This document shows positions 1 through 6,821 of a DNA stretch of 34,244 bases, piece by piece. Origin of the DNA: DATKMK01 sp035541895. Lineage in GTDB: Bacteria > Desulfobacterota > Binatia > HRBIN30 > JACQVA1. How positions within the stretch are numbered: position 1 is the stretch's first letter; the number at the start of each line of letters is the position of its first letter. Both the position numbers and the translations under genes were made by a program. The notes beneath the pieces are model-generated. The model did no database searches, was not told the origin of the DNA, and was given only the letters and a program-made list of their open reading frames with translations. The stretch spans positions 1 through 34,244 of the forward strand of contig DATKMK010000014.1 in NCBI GenBank assembly GCA_035541895.1. The letters run 5' to 3'.

Positions 1-152
1 GCGAGCCGTTCGAGATCAGCGCGGACCGCGGCGGTCAGTTGCAGCCGCGCGGTCGAGCGCGTCACCGGTTGAGGCACGTGAGAGCGCAGTTCGGCGGCGA
101 CGATGGCGAGCGACGGTGCGGCGTTGAGTGCATGCGAGCGAGTGGAATTCAT
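1..152 (-). CDS. N-terminus of an unidentified protein, cut by the window edge
   Basis: An open frame runs leftwards from an ATG at 152 to the window edge (about 50 codons, beginning MNSTRSHALNAAPSLAIV). AGGA lies 8 bases before this ATG. An in-frame ATG at 182 is also possible but has no visible Shine-Dalgarno. Either start follows directly after the stop of the response regulator gene (187-189), so the two are probably cotranscribed. Too little is present to name a family. Confidence 0.45.
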   Translation of the reverse strand, partial: MNSTRSHALNAAPSLAIVAAELRSHVPQPVTRSTARLQLTAAVRADLERL

Positions 153-186
153 GAAGTGATCCTGTGGTGTGAGATCGACCATGCGG

Positions 187-618
187 CTATCGATGCAGTG
201 CGCCGGATTGGGCGTGGTCGAGTGAATCGGCAGCGACGAGCTGCTCGACGGTGAGGACGAAATCGCGCGGCGGGTAGGGCGCGCGCAGGAAAGCGTCTGC
301 GCCCAGCCGCCGCGCGAAGCGTTCGGTTTCGGGTTCGGAGCGACTCGTCACGACCACGATGCGCGGATGTGTCCGCAGCGGCGGTCCCTCGAGGCGACCG
401 CGCAATCGCCGGAGCAGCTCCCAGCCGTTCAAGCCCTGGGTGGAGAGATCCAAACTCATCACCACGACCGCGATCGTCGTGTCGGCGCGTTGCAAGACTT
501 CGCACGCGTCGTGACCGTCGATGGCGGTGCACACCTTCATCCCACGCGATTCCAGCAGCGCTTGCGCGATGATGCGGGCGTTCACGTGATCGTCGACGAT
601 CAATACGGATTCGGTCAT
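187..618 (-). CDS. single-domain response regulator (CheY-like)
   Basis: A 143-residue protein made of one receiver domain. The acidic pair D9-D10 lies in LIVDD and the phosphoacceptor is D57 (SLDLSTQGLNG). The switch Thr is in IVVVTSRSE. The otherwise conserved Lys before Pro in the beta5-alpha5 loop is Ala here (FLRAPYPP), so phosphorylation-coupled switching may be altered. There is no output domain, so it probably signals by protein contact or as a phosphorelay intermediate. GGAGGAG lies 4 bases before the ATG. It follows the porin gene by 34 bases on the same strand; no cognate kinase is visible next to it. Confidence 0.85.
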   Translation of the reverse strand: MTESVLIVDDHVNARIIAQALLESRGMKVCTAIDGHDACEVLQRADTTIAVVVMSLDLSTQGLNGWELLRRLRGRLEGPPLRTHPRIVVVTSRSEPETERFARRLGADAFLRAPYPPRDFVLTVEQLVAADSLDHAQSGALHR

Positions 619-652
619 GGTTCTCCTCCGTCGGCTGCGTCGACCCGGATCG

Positions 653-2128
653 TTAGAACTTCACCACCGCGTCGAGTTGGATGCGCGCCAGCGTCGAATT
701 GCCCGGCCGGGTGAGCGGCTGGCCCAGCGGGTTGGTGGCATCGTTGCGATCCAAAGCGTTGATCAGGTTGGCCTTCGCTGTGAGTTGCAGGCCGGGGAGC
801 AGCACATAGTCCGTGCGGATCATGTTCGCGATGACGTTGCTGCTGCCCTTCTGGGTCTGCGTGGCATTCTGCAGCCGCGAGTAGTCGATGTCGCTGAAAC
901 TGAAGAGCGAGAAGACCGCGTCCTTCTCAACCCAGGCGTAAATGTAGGTGACGGCCCAGTCGCCCTGATTCTTGAGGTTGTTGTGGTACCAGTCCTTGCC
1001 GGAGCTGCCCACGCCCACGCCGGCATAGACGCCGGTGTTCTTGGTGTCCGCCAGCGAGTTGTAGGCCAAGTCGGCGAAAATACCCGCGGAGCGACCGCGG
1101 CCGAACAGATCGGCGAAGTTCAGCTCGGTGTTGGCGTTTATGATGTTGAAGCCGTTGGCGAAGCCCAGGATCTTCTGTTTCTTGGCGGAGTCCGGACTTG
1201 ACAGCCGCACGGTATTGCTGTTGGCCAAGGAGGAGTTGTAGCTCGAGTTCGTGCCGTAGCACGCGTAGTTGGATGGCGGGTTCGCATTGGGCGAGCAGTT
1301 GCCGAAGGCGGCGTTGCCGCTCACTGGACTGAGAAACTTGGTCGCGATCTTGTTCACGTCGCCGTAGTTGTAGTCGCCGAACGCGAAGGTCCACTTGGCC
1401 GACTCGCTGAAGGCGGTGTCGGCAACCACCTGGCCGCCGGCGATCCATGGGTCGCCCGCGTTGGAGGTCTCGTCGATCACCCACTGCAACGCGTTGATCC
1501 TGAGCCCGCGGACGAAGTTCTCTCGCTGGTCGACGAGATACAGGGTTTCGGTCGCGCCCTCGGGGGAGACGTCATCGTCCCAGACCAATTCCGAGGTCTT
1601 GAAGGTGTTGACGCCGAATTTCCCGCCGGTGATGGAGAACCATCCCGGTTGGAGGCCGATGCTTTTGCCGGGCTTGAGGGTGATGTAGGCCCAGTCGAGA
1701 TTGATCGACTTGCGATTGAAGGCATTCGAGAAGGTCTGGTTGGTGGAAATCGGGTCGTTGGCATCGCCGGTAGCCAGGCGGAACGTGCCCGAGACTTCGT
1801 TGCTCGGGTTGGCGGTGAGTCCGACGCGGGCGCGTACTCGTTCGCGGGTCCGGCCGGTGACGTCGTTTTCGTAGAAGCCCTCGCCGCGGACCCGAAAGTC
1901 GCCGAACGGGGTGATCGTGTTCAGCCAGGCCGGCAGTTTGGCCTTGAGCGCGTCGAGGCGCGACTCGTCCGCCGCGGCCTTCTGCTTCTCTTCTTCGCGG
2001 GCCTGTTGCAATTCGTCTTCGGTGATCAGACCCTTCTTGAGCAACACCTCCCCGAGATCCGTGGCGCGCGCGCGGCCGCCGCACAGTGCGGTGAACAGCG
2101 CGACTCCAATCAACACTTTCGTCTTCAT
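653..2128 (-). CDS. putative outer-membrane porin
   Basis: A 491-residue exported protein. The start is the ATG at 2128 (MKTKVLIGVALFTALCGG), preceded by GAGGAGGG at 7 bases; a longer frame to 2155 exists but lacks that site. A signal peptide ends near ARA. Next come a short segment GEVLLKKGLITEDELQQA, a charged coiled-coil-like stretch, and a beta-strand-rich body with alternating aromatic residues and many Asn/Gly turns. The C-terminus VVKF ends in the Phe typical of BAM-assembled barrels. It resembles the putative porin family (Porin_5/DUF3373 type). Its location directly after the sulfate transport operon suggests anion or nutrient uptake across the outer membrane, but substrate is not shown. 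Confidence 0.8.
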   Translation of the reverse strand: MKTKVLIGVALFTALCGGRARATDLGEVLLKKGLITEDELQQAREEEKQKAAADESRLDALKAKLPAWLNTITPFGDFRVRGEGFYENDVTGRTRERVRARVGLTANPSNEVSGTFRLATGDANDPISTNQTFSNAFNRKSINLDWAYITLKPGKSIGLQPGWFSITGGKFGVNTFKTSELVWDDDVSPEGATETLYLVDQRENFVRGLRINALQWVIDETSNAGDPWIAGGQVVADTAFSESAKWTFAFGDYNYGDVNKIATKFLSPVSGNAAFGNCSPNANPPSNYACYGTNSSYNSSLANSNTVRLSSPDSAKKQKILGFANGFNIINANTELNFADLFGRGRSAGIFADLAYNSLADTKNTGVYAGVGVGSSGKDWYHNNLKNQGDWAVTYIYAWVEKDAVFSLFSFSDIDYSRLQNATQTQKGSSNVIANMIRTDYVLLPGLQLTAKANLINALDRNDATNPLGQPLTRPGNSTLARIQLDAVVKF

Positions 2129-2274
2129 GACACATGCCCTCCTCTCGGTGGCCACGAACGTGACCGCCCTTTCGCGTCGCCCCGTTCCGGCGGCTGCGAC
2201 GGACTTGGCGCACCTCCGGTCAGTCCGGTCGGTGCAGCGAGGATTTCGATTGGCCTCCCGTTGACGGGTCGGCA

Positions 2275-2384
2275 GGGAAAGGGAAAGGGGTTAGGCGGCT
2301 GAGGGGCTAGGGGTTAAGGTCACGGAATGATCCTGCTCCGAACCTAACCCCACAACCCCGTAGCCCCTTAACCCCTTCCCTTTT
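2275..2384. repeat. imperfect G-tract inverted repeat with G-quadruplex motif
   Basis: The left arm (2275-2319, G-rich on +) and right arm (2343-2384, C-rich on +) are imperfect inverted copies around a loop of about 23 bases. The right arm contains C4N4C4N4C4N4C4 at 2348-2375, so the minus strand carries four GGGG tracts with 4-base spacers. The repeat includes the last codons and stop of the DUF2292 gene and lies upstream of the porin gene. It has no U-tract and so is not a normal intrinsic terminator. Confidence 0.75.
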
Positions 2385-2562
2385 GCAATCGTAGTTTCTC
2401 CGTGCGTTCCACCTGTACGACGACGCCGTCTTGAACGATCACAGTTACTTCACCGTAGCGCAGGCCGCTGAGCGCCTCGCGCACCCGCGCGAGTGCATGC
2501 GCGGTGTAGCTGTCGTCGGCGCGTGCGCTGCTCGATTGGGTTTCAATTGCTGGATCGGACAT
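2368..2562 (-). CDS. DUF2292 (YezD-like) small protein
   Basis: A 64-residue protein whose residues 25-58 (ALARVREALSGLRYGEV, then a hydrophobic strand and VQVERTEKLRL) match the DUF2292/YezD pattern. This family is often found beside sulfate or cysteine genes; its biochemical role is unknown. AGGAGG lies 6 bases before the ATG. The gene starts 13 bases after the cysWA stop and is the last gene of the sulfate transporter operon. Its last residues (QKGRG) and stop codon lie inside the G-tract inverted repeat. Confidence 0.8.
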   Translation of the reverse strand: MSDPAIETQSSSARADDSYTAHALARVREALSGLRYGEVTVIVQDGVVVQVERTEKLRLQKGRG

Positions 2563-2575
2563 GGAAGCCTCCTGT

Positions 2576-4678
2576 TCAGATCGAGTAGTCCTGGACGAAC
2601 ACGCGCACGCGACGGGGGAAGACGAACACGTTGTCTCCCGGCTTCAGCTTGAGCCGTGCGTGCTGGTCCTGGCTGATTTCAACGTTGACGGTGACGCCGA
2701 AGTCCTTGGCCGTGGCTTCGACCTTGACCGCCGCCCCCGCGGCGTTCACGCGGACGACCTCGGCTTTGAGACTCGAATTGCCGCGCGGCAGCCGGTCGAG
2801 CTCGAGTTCGTGCGGTCGTACGTAGGCGGTGACGGGTTTCGACGGGTCGTGCGCCGAGCCCGGCTGCGCGAGGCCGAGCTGGGCGAAACCTTCGGCGACG
2901 CGGCCGTGAAACACGTTGACGTTGCCGAGGAAGTCCATCACAAACGCGTTCGCCGGATGGTCGAACACGTGTTCGGGACTGCCCTCCTGCTCGATGCGGC
3001 CGCGATTCATCACCACCACGCGATCGGAAACCTCGAACGCTTCTTCCTGATCGTGGGTGACGAAGACGCTGGTGACGTGAATCTCGTCGTGCAGCTTGCG
3101 CAGCCACTGCCGCAGCTCTTGGCGGACCTTGGCATCGAGCGCGCCGAAGGGTTCGTCGAGCAGCAGCACCTTCGGCTGCGCCGCCAGCGCGCGGGCCAAC
3201 GCGACGCGTTGGCGTTGGCCGCCGGACAATTGCGACGGCGCTTGGCGACCCATCCCGTTGAGCTGCACCAGACGCAGGAGTTCGTGGACGCGCTCTTGGA
3301 TCTTCGCTTCCGGCCAGCGGCGCACCCGCAGGCCGAAGGCGACATTCTCGAACACGTTCATGTGGCGGAACAAGGCGTAGTGCTGAAACACGAAGCCGAC
3401 GTTGCGATCGCGCGCCGAGCGGTGCGTCGCGTCTTCCTCTTCGTACTGAATGACGCCGGCGTCGGGTGTGTCGAGGCCGGCGATGATGCGCAGCAGCGTC
3501 GTCTTCCCCGAGCCGGACGGTCCGAGCAGCGCTACCAGCGAGCCGTGCGGGACGTCCAAGCTGACATTGTCGAGCGCAACGAAGTTGCCGAAACGCTTGG
3601 TGAGGTGTTGGACCGAGATACCCACGCGCGAGCCCTCCTCGATGTGCCGTGTATTCTCGCCCGCGTCGTTCGGCGACACCAAATGCAGGCGGCCAGCGGT
3701 AGGCCGTGCCGTCGGCGCCTCATCCGATGAGCTGTCGCGCAGCCGACTCTCCAACTCGCGGCGGGTCTGCCATTCGAGGGCTGTCTTGACCGCCAGCGTT
3801 ACCAACGCCAAGGACGACAGCAGCGACGCCACCGCGAACGCGCCGGGCATGTTGTACTCCTGAAAGAGCTTCTCGACCCGCAGCGGCATGGTGTCGGTTT
3901 GACCGGTGATGTGGCCCGAGACCACGTAGACCGCGCCGAATTCGCCCATCGCACGCGCGTTGCACAGGATCACGCCGTACAGCAGCCCCCATTTCACGTT
4001 CGGCAGCGTCACGCGGCGGAACATGTGCCAGGCGCGCGCGCCCAAGCTGACGGCGGCGCTTTCCTCCTCGGCGCCGATGGCCTCCATCAGCGGGATCAGC
4101 TCGCGCGCGACGAACGGAAAGGTCACGAACGACGTGGCGAGGATGAGCCCGGGGGTGGCGAAGATGATCTTGATGTCGTGCTCGCGCAGCCACGGCCCCA
4201 AGAATCCTTGCAGCCCGAAGATGAGCACGAAGATGAGACCGGCCACGACCGGCGACACCGCGAACGGTAGATCGATCAGCGCGGTGAGCAGCGTCCGACC
4301 GGGAAACCGGAAGCGCGCGATCAACCACGCCGCCGACACGCCGAAGACGAGGTTGAGGAATACGGCGACCGGGGCCACGCGCAGAGTCAGCAGGATGGCG
4401 CTGAGCGTATCGGGGTCGCCGAAGAGGCTATGCCAGTACACCTGCGGCCCGCGGCGCAGTGCTTCGTAGAAGACGTTGACGAGTGGAATAACCACGAGCA
4501 GACTCATCGCCATGATTGCGGCCGCGATCAGGAGCCACCGAATCGCCCAGGGATCTTCTTGAGCGCGGCGACCCCCCTCATGTCCCCCCTTGGCAAGGAG
4601 GGATGGACCCCTCTGACTTCCCCCCTTGGTAAGGGGGGACAAAAGGGGGGTCTGTACGACGTTCGCGTCAAGCGACAT
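2576..4678 (-). CDS. cysWA: fused sulfate ABC transporter permease-ATPase (CysW-CysA)
   Basis: One 700-residue frame joins two normally separate subunits of the sulfate/thiosulfate importer. Residues about 45-305 are CysW: six membrane segments with the cytoplasmic EAA loop near 205-235 (SLGARAWHMF). Residues about 352-700 are CysA: Walker A GPSGSGKTT at 386-394, Q-loop Gln432, signature LSGGQ at 484-488, Walker B with LLLDEP at 505-510, switch His542, and a C-terminal TOBE-like regulatory domain. A polar linker (about 311-351) joins them. GAGGAGGG at 3633-3640 followed 7 bases later by an in-frame GTG (3625-3623, codon 352) could start a separate CysA. The N-terminal about 40 residues are encoded by a dispersed repeat. 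It overlaps cysT by 11 bases. Confidence 0.9.
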   Translation of the reverse strand: MSLDANVVQTPLLSPLTKGGSQRGPSLLAKGGHEGGRRAQEDPWAIRWLLIAAAIMAMSLLVVIPLVNVFYEALRRGPQVYWHSLFGDPDTLSAILLTLRVAPVAVFLNLVFGVSAAWLIARFRFPGRTLLTALIDLPFAVSPVVAGLIFVLIFGLQGFLGPWLREHDIKIIFATPGLILATSFVTFPFVARELIPLMEAIGAEEESAAVSLGARAWHMFRRVTLPNVKWGLLYGVILCNARAMGEFGAVYVVSGHITGQTDTMPLRVEKLFQEYNMPGAFAVASLLSSLALVTLAVKTALEWQTRRELESRLRDSSSDEAPTARPTAGRLHLVSPNDAGENTRHIEEGSRVGISVQHLTKRFGNFVALDNVSLDVPHGSLVALLGPSGSGKTTLLRIIAGLDTPDAGVIQYEEEDATHRSARDRNVGFVFQHYALFRHMNVFENVAFGLRVRRWPEAKIQERVHELLRLVQLNGMGRQAPSQLSGGQRQRVALARALAAQPKVLLLDEPFGALDAKVRQELRQWLRKLHDEIHVTSVFVTHDQEEAFEVSDRVVVMNRGRIEQEGSPEHVFDHPANAFVMDFLGNVNVFHGRVAEGFAQLGLAQPGSAHDPSKPVTAYVRPHELELDRLPRGNSSLKAEVVRVNAAGAAVKVEATAKDFGVTVNVEISQDQHARLKLKPGDNVFVFPRRVRVFVQDYSI
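4572..4651. repeat. dispersed palindromic repeat inside the cysWA 5' end
   Basis: Two related palindromic units, TCCCCCCTTGGCAAGGAGGGA (4583-4603, imperfect) and CCCCCCTTGGTAAGGGGGG (4620-4638), lie in a C/G-tract stretch. They encode PLLSPLTKGG and GPSLLAKGGHEGG within the cytoplasmic N-terminus of the CysW half. This sequence type is a well-known dispersed repeat of many GC-rich genomes. The stretch keeps the frame open and adds residues not expected in CysW. Confidence 0.8.
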
Positions 4679-5492
4679 GTCTCTTGCTCCATCGTTCGAG
4701 CAAATTGATCAGCACCAACATGCTGAGCGAGATCGTCAGCAACACGAGCGCGATCGCCGCGGCTTCGCGGTAGCGAAACTCTTCGAGTGCCGCGACGATC
4801 AAGACCGGCGCGATCTCGGTTTTGTACGGCATGTTGCCTGAGACAAAGACGACCGAGCCGTATTCGCCGAGGCCACGCGCGAAGGCGAGCGCGAACCCGG
4901 TCACGATCGCCGGCAGGAGCGTGGGCGCGATCACGCGCACGAACGTCTGCCCGCGCGTCGCGCCCAAGCACGCCGCCGCTTCCTCCACCTCCGCCTCGAA
5001 ATCTTCCAGAATCGGCTGCACGGTGCGGACGACGAACGGCAAGCCGATGAACGTCAACACCAACACGATCGCGAGTCGCGAGTACGAGCCCTGGATGCCG
5101 AGCGGTACCAGAAATTGCCCGAGCCAGCCGCTCTTCACGTACAAGCTCGAATACACCAAGCCGGCGACGGCCGTGGGCAGCGCAAACGGAAAGTCCACGA
5201 GCGCGTCGACCAAGCGCTTCAACGGGAACTGGTAGCGCACCAAGACCCACGCGACCAGAACGCCGAGCACGACGTTGAGCGCGGCGGCGATCAGCGAAGC
5301 GCCGATGGTGAGCGCGTACGCGGCGCGCGTGCGCGGGGTCCACACCACCGCCCAGATTTCATCCAGCGACAGCGAGGCCGCCTTGAGGAAGCAGGCCGTC
5401 AGCGGGATCAAGACCAGCGCGCTGAGGTAGAACATGGTGTAGCCGAGGCTCAGCCGAAACCCGGGCAATACGCGCCGATTAACGTCGATCAT
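4668..5492 (-). CDS. cysT: sulfate ABC transporter permease CysT
   Basis: A 274-residue integral membrane protein with about six transmembrane segments and an EAA loop in EVEEAAACLGATRGQTFVRV. It matches CysT/CysU, the partner of CysW in the inner-membrane sulfate importer. Diagnostic stretches include LVDFPFALPTAVAGLVY and GLGEYGSVVFVSGN. Length is normal for the family. The start at 5492 is 26 bases after the sbp stop. Its TGA (4668-4670) lies inside the next gene, whose ATG is at 4676-4678, so translation of cysT and cysWA is probably coupled. Confidence 0.95.
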   Translation of the reverse strand: MIDVNRRVLPGFRLSLGYTMFYLSALVLIPLTACFLKAASLSLDEIWAVVWTPRTRAAYALTIGASLIAAALNVVLGVLVAWVLVRYQFPLKRLVDALVDFPFALPTAVAGLVYSSLYVKSGWLGQFLVPLGIQGSYSRLAIVLVLTFIGLPFVVRTVQPILEDFEAEVEEAAACLGATRGQTFVRVIAPTLLPAIVTGFALAFARGLGEYGSVVFVSGNMPYKTEIAPVLIVAALEEFRYREAAAIALVLLTISLSMLVLINLLERWSKRHVA

Positions 5493-5518
5493 GATGATCT
5501 CTCACCGCGGCGGACGCG

Positions 5519-6523
5519 CTACGCCCCCGGTTTGTAGATGCTGTCGAACCGGGCGCCGTCGACGAAGAATTTCTGATAGACCTCGCTCCAATCCTTGGCG
5601 ATGACCGTGATCGGAAAACGTTTGATCTCCTTGAACGTGTCGGCGTGCCGGCTCAGTACATCGAGGTTGATCGGCCGGTAGTAGTTCTTCGCGATGATTT
5701 CCTGCGCCTCGGGCGTGTAGAGAAAGTGCAGGTACGCTTCCGCGGCTTCGCGGGTGTGGTGGCGCTTGACATTGGCGTCGACGACGGCGACCGGCGGCTC
5801 GGCCAGCACGCTGACCGGCGGATATACCAACTCCAACTCGCCGCCGGCCTCTGCCAGCTCGAGATAGGCTTCGTTCTCCCACGTGAGATGCACGTCGCCG
5901 ATCTTCTTTTGCGCGAACGTCGTGGTCGATCCCCGCGCGCCGGAGTCGAGTACGGGCGTTTGCTTGTACAGTTTGGTAACGAAATCCTCGGCGTCCTGCT
6001 CGCTGCCGCCGCGTTCGGTCACCGAGCCCCACGCGGCGAGAAAACTGAACTTGCCGTTGCCGGACGTCTTCGGATTCGGAGTGACGATTTCGATGCCGGG
6101 CTTGACGATGTCGGGCCAGTCTTTGATGCCCTTCGGATTGCCCTTCCGGACGACGAATACGATGGTTGACGTCCACGGCACCGAGTGATTCGGCAGGCGC
6201 TGTTCCCAACCCGTGTCGATGAGTCCGGCCTTCCGGACCGCGTCGGTATCGGGCCACAACGCAAGAGTCACCACGTCGGCTTCGAGTCCATCGACGACAG
6301 CTCGTGCCTGCGCGCCGGAGCCGCCGTGCGACTGCTTGACCGTTACAGTGATGCCCGTCTCTTGTTGATACTTGGTGGCGAAGGCCGCGCCGATGTCGCG
6401 CAGCAGTTCGCGCGTCGGATCGTATGAGACATTGAGCAGTTCGACCGATTTCGAATCGCCGGCGATTGCCGGCGTCGCCGTGACAACAGCGGTGATTAGG
6501 GCGATGACAGATGACTTCCACAT
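5519..6523 (-). CDS. sbp: periplasmic sulfate-binding protein
   Basis: A 334-residue exported solute-binding protein that delivers sulfate to CysT/CysW. The chosen start is the ATG at 6523 (MWKSSVIALITAVVTATP, signal peptide ending AIA), preceded by GGAAGGAAG; an in-frame ATG at 6556 is disfavoured. Family hallmarks are LLNVSYDPTRELLRDI, VKQSHGGSGAQARAVVDG, ADVVTLALWPDTDA and the C-terminal YRPINLDVLSRHADTF. It is the first structural gene of the operon and lies 66 bases beyond the intrinsic terminator of the leader, so its transcription should depend on readthrough. Confidence 0.95.
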   Translation of the reverse strand: MWKSSVIALITAVVTATPAIAGDSKSVELLNVSYDPTRELLRDIGAAFATKYQQETGITVTVKQSHGGSGAQARAVVDGLEADVVTLALWPDTDAVRKAGLIDTGWEQRLPNHSVPWTSTIVFVVRKGNPKGIKDWPDIVKPGIEIVTPNPKTSGNGKFSFLAAWGSVTERGGSEQDAEDFVTKLYKQTPVLDSGARGSTTTFAQKKIGDVHLTWENEAYLELAEAGGELELVYPPVSVLAEPPVAVVDANVKRHHTREAAEAYLHFLYTPEAQEIIAKNYYRPINLDVLSRHADTFKEIKRFPITVIAKDWSEVYQKFFVDGARFDSIYKPGA

Positions 6524-6544
6524 AACACTTCCTTCCTTTCGATT

Positions 6545-6566
6545 GCTCGGGCGCACGCGCCCGAGC
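6545..6566 (-). promoter_or_regulatory. palindrome in the sbp leader
   Basis: GCTCGGGCGC and GCGCCCGAGC form a perfect 10-base inverted repeat with a 2-base centre. On the transcript it would fold just upstream of the sbp ribosome-binding site (about 6526-6534). It has no U-tract. It may insulate or stabilise the mRNA 5' end after readthrough; that role is inference. Confidence 0.55.
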
Positions 6567-6589
6567 CCATTGGTTTTGGGTGGTGAAAC

Positions 6590-6623
6590 AAAAAGGCCCG
6601 GGAGGATTGCCTCCCGGGCCTTT
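6590..6623 (-). terminator. intrinsic terminator in the sulfate operon leader
   Basis: On the minus strand AAAGGCCCGGGAGG (6623-6610), loop CAAT and CCTCCCGGGCCTTT (6605-6592) form a perfect 14-bp stem, followed by further U residues to 6590. No gene on this strand ends upstream except the Cys-rich leader peptide, whose stop is at 6648-6650. The terminator therefore sits in the 5' leader of sbp, as expected for attenuation. The flanking A run means it could also act on plus-strand transcripts. Confidence 0.9.
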
Positions 6624-6647
6624 CAAGTCGTGCGGTTCAGTTGTGGA

Positions 6648-6740
6648 TCAGGTCGAGACGATGAACGCAGCGCGACGCGGGGCGCGGGAGATCTCCCAGG
6701 CCTTAATACAACAACAACACATCGCGAGCCGCCGATTCAT
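6648..6740 (-). CDS. poly-cysteine leader peptide (cysteine attenuator)
   Basis: A 30-codon frame begins MNRRLAMCCCCIKAWEIS and ends FIVST before TGA at 6650-6648. Codons 8-11 are four consecutive TGT (6719-6708). The stop precedes the 14-bp intrinsic terminator by 24 bases, and the next gene encodes the sulfate-binding protein. Runs of codons for the end-product amino acid followed by a terminator are the hallmark of ribosome-mediated attenuators, and leaderless poly-Cys upstream frames are known to regulate sulfur genes in mycobacteria. There is no Shine-Dalgarno before the ATG, and the predicted transcription start is only a few bases upstream, so it may be leaderless. It lies at the 3' end of a spurious long antisense frame. 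Confidence 0.85.
   Translation of the reverse strand: MNRRLAMCCCCIKAWEISRAPRRAAFIVST
6685..6704 (-). promoter_or_regulatory. competing-stem segment of the cysteine attenuator
   Basis: Just after the Cys codons the leader reads AAGGCCTGGGAG (6704-6693), which matches the terminator 5' arm AAGGCCCGGGAG at 11 of 12 positions, and then ATCTCCCG. GGGAGATCTCCC (6697-6686) is a perfect palindrome, giving a 1:2 hairpin. TCTCCCG (6691-6685) can pair with CGGGAGG of the terminator 5' arm (6616-6610), giving a 2:3 antiterminator. A ribosome stalled on the Cys codons would cover the first half and free the second. The pairings are read from sequence; the mechanism is inference. Confidence 0.7.
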
Positions 6741-6749
6741 TGGGTACGC

Positions 6750-6778
6750 TAAATGCCGGGAGGCGCGCGGCATGTCAA
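6750..6778 (-). promoter_or_regulatory. candidate promoter of the sulfate operon
   Basis: The minus strand has a perfect TTGACA -35 box (6778-6773), a 17-base spacer and a weak -10 CATTTA (6755-6750). The predicted start, about 7 bases on, falls 2-4 bases before the leader peptide ATG at 6740. The -35 is strong and the -10 is poor, so the exact start is uncertain. Confidence 0.5.
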
Positions 6779-6821
6779 GAGGGGTGTTGCTATTTTCTTC
6801 GTCGGCGGAGTAACAACGCGC

